DNA from: Amyelois transitella
Lineage: Eukaryota; Arthropoda; Insecta; Lepidoptera; Pyralidae
Assembly (NCBI RefSeq): GCF_032362555.1
Contig: NC_083533.1
Location: forward strand, 2,671,001-2,735,000
Reading direction: 5' to 3'
Length of the DNA stretch: 64,000 nucleotides
In this document: one piece after another, positions 55,227 to 64,000 of the stretch
How positions within the stretch are numbered: position 1 is the stretch's first letter
How the letters are laid out: each line of letters begins with the position of its first letter
Position numbers and translations under genes: made by a program
The notes under the pieces: model-generated
Databases searched by the model: none
Seen by the model: the letters and a program-made list of their open reading frames with translations, nothing else
What the model was told of the DNA's origin: nothing

Positions 55227-58200
55227 TTACGAAAACTGCGCTTTTTCCGTCGGTACTTTCAACGTTGCACACGGCTTCGGCCGCCTCCCAAAGAGAAGCA
55301 TTAATAGACAAATGGCGGAGACTACTAAAGCCACTACGCAAGTGACAGTTAGTCCTAATTGGACCGCGGCGGTTGAGTATGTGCCGTGATAGATGAGCGA
55401 GCGAAGACTTTCTGGTAGCTCGTCCAGGCTCTGGAATTAAAAAAGTTAAAATTTAATAGTTATGAAAGTCAAAATGAATATTTTCATAAAATTACTGCGT
55501 AGATAGAAATGTTTCACTGAATTTTCAAGAACAATTTAAACTACGAACACTAGTACTACTTATTACATAACCATCTCATTCTGATTGGGTATCTTTAGAG
55601 ACGTATCGAAAACCATCAATATAGGTAGGTAATAGATGAGAGATTTCGAATCATTGGAAAATACATACACTCAAGATTAATAAGCCTATCCCTTAGTCGC
55701 CTTTTACGAAATTCATGAGAAAGATACGGAGTGGTTCTATTTGATAGTGCTGGAAACTAAAATACCTTAGGTAAAATACCTTACCATTTCTATCCAGGCG
55801 ACTGGTAGGATGATGCCTTGTTTCAGGAACCCGAGAGAGGTGAACATACCGGTTTTTCTCACTTGAAAGTTGATTTGAAGGCTGGAAATAAGGAACAGAT
55901 ACGATTAATGTAGAGAACACCAACGTAACGAAGGAATTTAGGAGAAGTTTCATAGATCAGCAAAATTGTAAAATTTCCACATTCCATACTAGGTAACATA
56001 GGGATTTTTAAAAGCGATTAGATTTGTGTTTTGTTTATAATTAATAAAATCGAAAATCACAAAACAAATAAACTTATTATATATGTTACAGTTAAAACTA
56101 GTTTTTAGTTGGAACGCGTTTTCCCTAGTTAGAGCTAGTTTTAACTAAATGCCTTTGTTAAAACTAGAATTAACAATGCTCAAAATTAAACATCAGTTAA
56201 AACTAGTTCTTACTAGATAGACAACACGCGTTTTTCCGAAGAGAGCCAGTTAAAACTGTTCTGACCAAGGTCAAAAAGGTGTCCCTGCAAGAAAAAAGGT
56301 AGCCTTTGTTACACAAAGTGCCACGATAGTTTGTCTTGTAATAACAAGTAGATCCTCATCCTTTTTATAAATTTAAGATTGTTTAATTTTTATATTGTAT
56401 GACAGAGTTGAGAGGACTGAATTGTGGTCAGCACTTTCTATGCCGTGTGGTTCCCGGCACCAATACAAAAAAGAATATTTATCACATTTAAAAAAATATT
56501 TATCACATCTTCGCATAAGGTGGTGGTAAATGAGTGGTTTAAGACACTCATTCCTCTCAACTCTGTCATACATTATAAAAATTAAACAATCTTAAATTTA
56601 TAAAAATGAGGATCTACTTGTTATTACAAGACAAACTATCCTGGCACTTTGAGTTAGAAAGGCAACCATTTTTATTGCAGAGACACCTTTTTGACCTTGG
56701 TCGGTACAGTTTTAACTGGCTCTCTTCCGAAAAACGCGTGTTGTCTAGTAAGAACTAGTTTTAACTGATATTTAATTTTGAGCATTAGTTAATTCTAGTT
56801 TTAACAAAGGCATTTAGTAAACACTAGTTCGAACTAGGGAAAACGCGTTCTAACTAAAAACTAGTTTTAACTGTAACATATATAAGTATAAATATTATTT
56901 TATTAAAAGTTTATGGTAATTTAATATAATAGTTTTTTAATTCTACTTAATCCCCTATATACAAAATAAAATAGGTAAATAATGTAACAGATCCGTGAGA
57001 AAAGTAACGGATACAGATACCGATCTTAATTGTCCCTCGGATATCCGCGGATACGGATATCCGGAACATCACTAGTACATACCTGGATTTTCCATTGAGT
57101 GACAGTCCCAGCGTCGGATGGATATCGAGGTAAGAGTCGTGGAGCACCGGGTCGGGGCGGAGCCCTAAGATCTCCTCTCGAAGCTGAGGGTCGCCCAGGT
57201 AGAAGTGGGGGAATGAGACCATGGCTGGGGCACCTGCAAACATTTATTTTTTTGTCACGTCTTGTGTGCCGTGAGGTTCCCGGCAATTTGCAAAAGGACC
57301 ACTTCATATCTTTCCCATGGATGTCGTTAAAGGCGACTAAGGGAAATGCTTATAAACATGGGATTCTTCTTGTAGGCGATGGGCATGATGTTGCAACCTG
57401 TCACTATTTCAATCTTGATTCTATCACTACGCCAGTTTGGCTGAACGTGGCCTTTCAGTTTTTCAAGACTGTTGGCTCTGTCTACCCCGCAAGGGATATA
57501 GATGGGACTATATGTATGTATGTTTGTGCAGAATAAATTGTTGGTTTCAAAGCTTAAAGGCTCGCTTCTAATGTAACTACCTGACCTACCTGAAGATCGC
57601 GTATGACTTTGAAGAGAGATATATATACCTGGTATCCATATGTCAGGGCATTACCGGGACAAACGTTAGTACGCTAATGTCGAACTTATGACTATTGTTA
57701 ACTCTGACGTACCCATAGTACAAGCCGTCACGTTGATAACTCCTCTCGGGGGACAAGTGGCGGTGTCAATCTCGCAGTAGCACTGGTTCTGAGGGTTGTG
57801 TTCTGGGTCGTCGAAGACGTCTAAGGGAAGCCGGTACCTCAAGAGTGGGATGCCGTCCACCTGAACAAAATGGGTACTTTATAAAATAACTAGCTGTGCC
57901 CGCGACTTCGTCCGCGTGGAATAGTTATTTTGGGCAACATTGAAGCCCTCAAGGATGAATAATTTTTCCCGTTTTTTTCACATTCTCCATTATTTCTTCG
58001 CTCCTAATAGTTGCGTGATGTAACATAGCCTAAGGCCTTCCTCCATAAATGGTCTATTCAACAAAAAACTAATTTTTCATTTCGAACCAGTAGTTCCTGA
58101 GATTAGCACGTTCAAACAAACAAACTCTTCAGCTTTATAATATTAGTATTTTAGTAAGTTATGTTATCCCACTGCTGCCACCATAAATTCTAGCGCTTCT

Positions 58201-61200
58201 TATACTTTCGATATAGGTTGGTATATACAAAACAAAAATGATTGCAGCAGATTGCCTACGGGAGTGAAATCTAAGACAAAGCTTCAAATTAACCTTCATT
58301 TTGCAATGGGTAGTATAAAGTCTTGTAATAAATTAGTGTATTGCCTGTGTATTATTAACAAAGTCACGTCATTTTACATCAAACATGGCGGGGCGTCAAA
58401 TTTGGCGGGCTTTTTGAAAGTTTGCTTTAATTATTGGTTTTATAACTCACTTCAATGTCCTTGTCATAAATGTACGGCAGCCTTCTACACAGGTTGGGCA
58501 TGAAGACGTGAAGAGTCCTGTTTCTGTCCAGCTGGGAAGGCGGAAAGATGGATCCGTCGGAGCCTTCTATGCTGGAAGGGAAAAAGCAGCCTTATTGGAA
58601 GTGTTTAGAAGGCAGAGGGGTTTTCTCTGTAGCTTCAAGTTTTCTAAAACGTGGGTACGTAATATTTGCTTATGTATACATTTATTTCTTGTGGAATAGA
58701 CAGAGCCAACAGTCTTAGAAAGAATTAAAGGCCACGTTCAGCTCTTTGGCTTGATAATTTAATTGAGATTTAAATAATGACCGGTTCATCACTTGCCCAT
58801 AACTTACAAGAAGAATCCCAAGTTTATCAGCCTATTCGTTTCGTTTCGTTTCTCATTCACTCAAAAACTACGAGACGGATTTTGATAAAATTTGGAACTT
58901 TAACTTATTCCAGTACATATCGTAACAGGCGACCAAAGAGAACCTTCGAACGTTACGTCTTCGGACGTTACGACATGAGGATTATACAATCTGTGTTCAT
59001 TTATATGCAATTTCACACCGCTTTCTCTCATACATACATACATATGGTCACGTCTATATCCCTGCGGGGTAGACAGTGACTTTTTCTCATAGAGGGTTAC
59101 AATTTTAAAGCGCCAGCAATATAGGCCATTGATAATCTCCCTTCAATGAATATAGAATAACATTTATACCTACTTACTTAATTACCAGAGGGCATAAGTT
59201 TATCACAATAAGATAACTGTTGTGCACGTTTAAACGGGAATCACGTATGTTTCTTGGAAATATGTTATTTTGTTATGTAAATTATGTTTTTTTTAACATA
59301 CATATGGACACGTCTATATCCCTTGCGAGGTAGACAGATCCAACAGTCTTTGAAAATACTGAATGGCCACGTTCAGCTATTTGGCTTAATGATAGAATTG
59401 AGATTCAAATAGTGACAGGTTGCTAGTCCTCAGTCGCCTTTTACGACATCCATGGGAAAGAGATGGAGTGGTCCTATTCTTTTTTGTATTGGTGCCGGGA
59501 ACCACACGCAACGCACACACATCTCCGCCGTTAAAGGCGTCTAAGGGATATGCTTATAAACTTTGGATTCTACTTTAAGGCGATAGGCTATCATCCTGTT
59601 ACTATGTATTCGAATCTAAATTCTGTTACTAAATAGTTGAACGTGGCCCTTTCAGTCTTTTGTAGACTTTGGGTCTGTTTACCCCGCATGGGATATAGAC
59701 GTTATATATAGGTATGTATGTTCTTCTTTTAGGCGATGGGCTAGCAACCTGTCACTATATGAATCGCTGAACCTGGCTCTTTAGTCTTTTCAAGAATCAA
59801 TAGTCTTAAGAGCCAACGCTTTGTCTATCCCGTAAGTGATAAAGACGTGATTATATGTATGGTTACAGTTGACTCCGGCCTGCTCTCGGCAACATGATGA
59901 TAAAGAATAACATACCTGTTGCATTCGGGACTTCCCCAGAAATTGAGGTGGTCCTCCCCCTCCAGCTTTTCAATGAGGTTCATCTTGTCTTTGTCCACCT
60001 CACCCGTGTTTATGGTCATTCTGTCTGATAGGGTGTCGTTTTTCTAAAGAGAAGAGAACATAGGACTTGTGAGTATTATGTTTAGTAGTTACCTAATTAC
60101 AGGAACAAAATCCGAGTAGGTTTAGATAACTTTACATAAAAAGTGATTTTTGAAATGTCCCATAAAGGGAAAAAATTGAATTTGAATACCTATAGAGACT
60201 TATACATTAGATACCTATAGTTTTGCAGCGTGCGTTTATTTATATCAGCCTACGTTTTTACATGAAACGATTCCCGTCTGACCTCCGTCACATTTGAAGG
60301 AGTAACCATTGAATCTTTCATCTAGCCAATATTTTACCTCGAAGAAGTAATGTGTTCTAGTTCAATAGAATTTGGTGGCAAAAAATAGCAAATGTTAGAA
60401 TATAATAAAATAGAATCTTTATTTGCTTCTGATAAGGGTTTACAAAAGATGTGAAAAAGAATAATACATATTTCCTCCTGATCATCCATTAATTATAGCA
60501 TTCAAATATTAAGTAGACATAACAAAGGCATTAAAACATTGACTTATATATTACTTGCACTTATATGTAACCTCTTGCAATCAATCTGGTGATATTACAC
60601 AATCTTTACAGCTTTTTTTTATATTTAATCTGTTACTCAGTGATACATAGGTCTCCATTTATCTGATAGGTTAGGTAGCTGCTATCAAAATTCTCTAATC
60701 GGAGAGTATTCCTGACTGCATATTTAAATTTATTAATCTTAAATCTGTAGACCTAAGGATACAGTGATACATTAAGGTGCTACATATGAGTAAAATATGC
60801 GCTGAAAATATTATAAGTAAAATATTTATAGAATTGATTTTGGGACTTTTCATCGCAACACTCGAATGTAATTTTATTCTTGATCGCCTCCTACGATTGA
60901 CCATAGCCAAAAATTATCCATAAAATGACTCCCTGGAGAAAACCTGAGTTCCTATCTATATCCGCGCTCCAGAATTCAGAAAAAGGTATGAGGTCAGGTT
61001 ATTAAAAAGGAGTTGACGGGTGCTGACCTCTGAATCAGAAGGAGTTCGATTCCGGTCAGGTCATGATGGAAAATAAACTTTTTCTGATTAACCTGGGTTT
61101 TGAATGTTTATCTATATAAATATTTAGTATTAAATATAGTATCGTTGAGTTGGTATCTCGTGACACAAATCTCAAACATACTTCAAGGCTTACTCAATCT

Positions 61201-64000
61201 GTGTAATCTGTCCTGTATATAATTATCTCACCGTAGCTAGGAGTCCAAATTGCTTGAATTTCAATTTGCCCTGAAGACTGAGTATCAGTTTGGTGGAATC
61301 TATGATGGTGTCTTCATAACCCCACAGGAATCTGTAGAAATTAAAGTCATTAAATTATATGTGCTAATACTATATACATATAATAACTATACTATTTATA
61401 GCCAAAAAGCTGAACGTGGCTTTTCAGTTTTTCATGACTGTTGGCTCTGTCTAACCCGCAACGAATATAGACGTGACTATATGTATGTATGAGGTAAAAT
61501 CTGCACGGGAAGAGAAGCAGTTGGCGCACACTATGTTTATTCTTCGCAATCAGGCCAGCACGGAAGCTCGCCCTATGCCCTATACTCGCCTTTTACGACA
61601 TCCAAGACAAAGACATGGAGTCAGTAAGCTAACCAATTCATGAGTTCTGTCTAACCCGTAAGGTATGAAGTCGTGATTGTATGTATGTATGTATGAATTG
61701 CGACTAAGCGACCAGTTCTCCCCGCCTGTTGACATTTCATCAAGTAAATTACTAACTGTTTGCGACGTTACTACTTTTTCTAATTGTCGATCTAGAATGT
61801 ACTATTAATCTTAGAGTGGTATTCCATTAATGAAATAGCTTTGTTACAATTTCTACGTACATGATACGTCAAAACATTACAAGCGTAAGTACAGTATCTA
61901 CTACCTGTACCTACCTACCAAGTTTATAAGTCGCTAAGATAAAATTCGATGGCACAGATTAGTGCAACCTACAGACGAATCAAACCGCGAGAAAACTCAA
62001 CAAAATGACGATCCTAGCACGTTCAACTTAAAATAAAAAAAAAAATATCCTGCTATCTCGCTCACATTAGTAAATAGCGGACAGTTCATGTTCGCGGGTT
62101 TAAATGTCGCGCTCTGAACGGCTTAAATATATTTTCGCGCCATAAAAAAAAAACAAAGTAACTATCTGAAAAAACTTAAATTTGAATAAAGTGTTTGTTA
62201 AGCGAGCGCGATCGCTATTTCACTTTTTATTATGACGTGAAACAGGACAGCGATAGTTTTATGCGCTTTAACAACGGCGTCGTAAATATAAATAATAAAA
62301 TAAATAAATATATACGGGACAAATTACACTGATTGAGTTAGCCTCGAAGTAAGTTCGAAACTTGTGTTACGAGATACTAACTCAACGATACTATATTTTA
62401 TAATAAATACTTATATAGATAAACATCCAAGACCCAGGACAATCAGAAAAAGTTCTTTTCTCATCATGCCTTGACCGGGATTCGAACCCGGGACCTCCGG
62501 TGTCACAGACAAGCGTACTACCGCTGAGCCACAGAGGCCGTCGTGCTTACCATGCTTTCATTCATCTCTTACAGATCACTAACCATAGATAAGAATATTT
62601 TCTGTCACTAACCACCATCATATTAAATATGTGATATAGAAAAAAATCTTTGATAATTCATGTTTTTCGTAATTCTGAGCATTATACCTGTTTTTTTTTT
62701 AATTTATTTTCAAAATTGGATACAAGCTATCACTTGTTGACGTCACATCACTGAAATCTAATTATAACTACTACCGCTTCCAAAGCGCATGTGTAGAAGA
62801 AACGGCGGAACAAACTATACTGCAGCATTTTCGCCACACGTCAATTTACAAATTGTTTACATTAAAAAACATAAATTAATGTAAAGAAGTTATGAATGTG
62901 GATGAAGCGAAGGAAGTATGCAGAGATCGTGGCAAGTGGAAAGAGGTAGTGTCTGCCTACCCCTCCGGGAAAGAGGCGTGATTTTATCTATGTATGTATG
63001 TATTAATGTAAACACCTGTGGACCGGGAGCCTGATGAAAGCGTCCTTGTTCTGCACGAAGTTGAGAGCTGTCTGCAAGGAGAATTCCTGGAAACGGTTCA
63101 GATCCATATCCTTGGCTTTTGAAATTACACCCTGTAACAAGAGAATGGTTAAATATTTGGAATGATTTCTCCGCAATATGTGACAAAACAAAGTGCCGTG
63201 TGGTTGCCGGCACCAATAAAAAAAGAATAGGACCACTCCATCTCATTTCCCATGGATGTCGTACAAGGCGACTAACGGATAGGCTTATAAGCTTAGGTTT
63301 CTTATTTTAGGCGATTGGCTAGAAACCTGTCACTATTTGAATCTCAATTCTATCATAAACCCAAACAGCTGAACTTGGCCTATCAGTCTCTTTAAGGCTG
63401 TTGGCTCTGTCTACCCCGCACGGGATATAGACGTGACTATAAAAATGAATGAATGAATGAAAATAAAAATCAGAAATTAACATTAATCAACTCAATATTT
63501 TGAAAATTCATGTTCCTTGTTTACTGTGTCATTTCATGACTGTGATTAGCAATGACTCTTTTCTCTGTTATAATAGTATAGAATAGAGTTATTTTCAAAA
63601 TTGGATACAAGGTATCACTTATTGACGTCAAATCTAATTGTAACTACTACCACTTCCAAAGCGCATGTGTAGAAGAAGCGGCGGAACAAACTACACTACA
63701 GCCTGTTAGTTGATTCTTACTGTGCAGAAGAACGTCGTGAGGAAACCTCTACATTAATTCAGTGCCTCGTGTATAAACATAACTCCACAGAGACTCACTT
63801 CTCTGTCTCTCAACCAAGAATCACGTCAGAAGGTAGCTGATGGTAGGAATTTAGAAGAAATTCTGGACTCACAAGTAGTGGTAAGTTGGGTACGACGACT
63901 TGGTCAAAATGCGCCCCCGAGGTCAATTCAGGCATATACCTGAAGTAGTTCCTCTCTTGGAAGCTGAGTTGGTCTCCTTCGAAGTCTATGTTCACACGTT
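55227..64000 (-). CDS. CD36-family scavenger receptor class B, C-terminal part (5' end outside window)
   Basis: Lipid-binding cell-surface or lysosomal receptor with a large extracellular loop between two membrane helices. Exons from right to left: 63873-64000 (open), 63016-63131, 61232-61331, 59916-60043, 58451-58571, 57713-57860, 57083-57233, 55785-55881 and 55227-55430; all phases agree and give about 397 residues, so roughly 100 N-terminal residues are missing. Family marks: QERNYFRYMPELTSG, VVVPNLPLL, FLWGYEDTI, NFWGSPECN, DGSIFPPSQL, GAPAMVSFPHFYLGDPQL and a C-terminal helix LGLTVTCVVALVVSAICL. Six extracellular cysteines (ECN, NLC, QCYC, TC, AC) fit the three conserved disulfides. N-glycosylation sites include NDT, NRT and NVT. 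The cytosolic tail ends TEKAQFS. Which SR-B subgroup (SNMP, ninaD-like, croquemort-like) cannot be told. Confidence 0.93.
55676..55758 (-). repeat. SINE-A fragment next to a CD36 exon
   Basis: AAGCCTATCCCTTAGTCGCC to GGAAAC, ending 26 bp from the exon at 55785. Confidence 0.55.
56078..56889. mobile_element. Long inverted-repeat (fold-back) element in a CD36 intron
   Basis: Left arm about 56078-56418 and right arm about 56550-56889 are reverse complements with scattered mismatches; ends are TGTTACAGTTAAAACTAG and CTAGTTTTAACTGTAACA, flanked by TA-rich sequence. Inside each arm the motif GTTAAAACTAGTT or its complement recurs about six times. The loop holds the first ~35 bp of a SINE-A. There is no coding capacity. 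It looks like a non-autonomous fold-back or MITE-type DNA element. The intron RNA could form an ~330-bp hairpin. Confidence 0.8.
57266..57526 (+). mobile_element. SINE-A copy in CD36 intron
   Basis: GTGCCGTGAGGTTCCCGGC to ATATGTATGTATGT, 33 bp upstream (in gene sense) of the exon at 57083-57233. Confidence 0.7.
57889..58148 (+). mobile_element. Repeat D, full copy
   Basis: ACTAGCTGTGCCCGCGACTT to TTTATAATATTAGTATTTTA; the best copy of this repeat, 29 bp from a CD36 exon. Confidence 0.7.
58688..59085 (-). repeat. SINE-A pieces and a repeat H piece
   Basis: 58688-58832 diverged minus SINE-A; repeat H-like 58850-58920 (GAGACGGATTTTGATAAAAT); 59035-59085 only a minus tail. Confidence 0.5.
59297..59863. 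mobile_element. Three SINE-A pieces
   Basis: Minus 59297-59508 (nearly full), plus 59530-59722 and plus 59728-59863, the last two lacking heads. Confidence 0.65.
60405..60930 (-). other. CD36 intron stretch, possible old LINE 3' end
   Basis: AATAAAATAGAATCTTTATTTGC at its left resembles the A/T-rich 3' end of a reversed LINE. No RT motif is visible. Confidence 0.25.
61013..61229 (+). mobile_element. SINE-F copy beside a CD36 exon
   Basis: Degraded tRNA head, GGAGTTCGATTCCGGTCAGG (box B), AACTTTTTCTGATTAACCTG, GTATCGTTGAGTTGGTATC, ATCTGTCCTGTATATAATT. It ends 2-3 bp before the splice donor of exon 61232-61331. Confidence 0.65.
61402..61695. repeat. SINE-A tails
   Basis: Plus 61402-61488; mixed pieces 61560-61695 ending in four TGTA units. 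Confidence 0.55.
62200..62286 (+). repeat. Repeat E copy
   Basis: GCGATCGCTATTTCAC..GTGAAACAGGACAGCGATAG; cut by the SINE-F that follows. Confidence 0.5.
62291..62540 (-). mobile_element. SINE-F, full copy
   Basis: On the minus strand: GCCTCTGTGGCTCAGCGGTA, CCCGGGTTCGAATCCCGGTC, the same body as 37671-37895, and an ATTTATTT tail. Confidence 0.75.
62705..62850 (+). repeat. Repeat C copy
   Basis: TTTTCAAAATTGGATACAAG, CTACCGCTTCCAAAGCGCAT, GAAACGGCGGAACAAACTA. Confidence 0.6.
62886..63001 (+). mobile_element. RTE-tail fragment at a CD36 splice donor
   Basis: 116 bp, 11-bp duplication ATTAATGTAAA at 62875-62885 and 63002-63012. The right duplication lies at positions +4 to +14 of the intron after exon 63016-63131. 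Confidence 0.8.
63194..63460 (+). mobile_element. SINE-A followed by (AATG)n
   Basis: 63194-63440 nearly full (GTGCCGTGTGGTTGCCGGC to GACGTGACTATA); the tail is AATGAATGAATGAATG instead of TGTA units. Confidence 0.7.
63590..63705 (+). repeat. Repeat C copy
   Basis: Close to 62705-62850 (TTTTCAAAATTGGATACAAG, GAAGAAGCGGCGGAACAAAC), only 0.8 kb away. A SINE-G piece (CGTCGTGAGGAAACCTCTAC) follows at 63735. Confidence 0.6.

Noticed and set aside
57026-57536. Arg/Gly-rich frames on both strands
   Set aside because: They overlap the CD36 exon 57083-57233 in wrong frames or run through SINE-A.
1-64000. CRISPR array, phage, plasmid or bacterial operon
   Set aside because: No regularly spaced direct repeats, no prokaryotic gene organisation; all recognised genes are spliced animal genes.

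Overview
The window looks like nuclear DNA of a moth or butterfly (Lepidoptera). It has intron-rich genes with GT..AG splice sites, an AT-rich background, and a very dense load of short retroposons. Several repeats are of kinds I know as common in lepidopteran genomes: tRNA-headed SINEs, the 'CTGTGCCCGCGACTTCGTCC' repeat, and SINE/LINE copies ending in (TGTA)n. No bacterial, CRISPR or viral system is visible.

Six protein-coding genes can be assembled exon by exon. From left to right: (1) the N-terminal end of a Diaphanous formin (dia, minus strand, running out of the left edge, with up to three alternative first coding exons at about 15.9, 11.9 and 2.5 kb); (2) a two-LIM-domain protein of 384 residues (plus, 17552-20640) that I cannot name; (3) a four-helix membrane protein of 252 residues (plus, 21576-26211) with a long 3' UTR and a tandemly duplicated penultimate exon; (4) sphingolipid delta-4 desaturase DEGS/ifc (minus, 46763-31585, 8 exons, 321 residues, all three His boxes); (5) ribosomal protein S3A/eS1 (plus, 48757-53020, 7 exons, 264 residues), whose introns carry two C/D-box-like and two H/ACA-box-like snoRNA genes as paralogous pairs; (6) a CD36/SR-B scavenger receptor (minus, 9 exons seen, C-terminal about 397 residues, N-terminus beyond the right edge).

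Most remaining DNA is repeats. The commonest, here called SINE-A (about 255 bp, more than 40 copies or fragments, both strands), has clear target-site duplications. Its last ~45 bp resemble the 3' end of an RTE-like LINE (here RTE-tail), present as at least 14 5'-truncated copies. A jockey/CR1-like LINE at 7381-9385 is interrupted by the longest RTE-tail copy with a 14-bp target-site duplication. Further families: tRNA-headed SINEs (SINE-F, SINE-G), repeat C, repeat D ('CTGTGCCCGCG'), palindromic repeat E, repeat H, and an ~800-bp fold-back element in a CD36 intron.

The genes show no operon-like link. The most notable non-coding content is the four-snoRNA set in RpS3A, the shared SINE/LINE tail, and several partial exon duplications (tetraspan exon 5, DEGS exon 4, DEGS exon 8).
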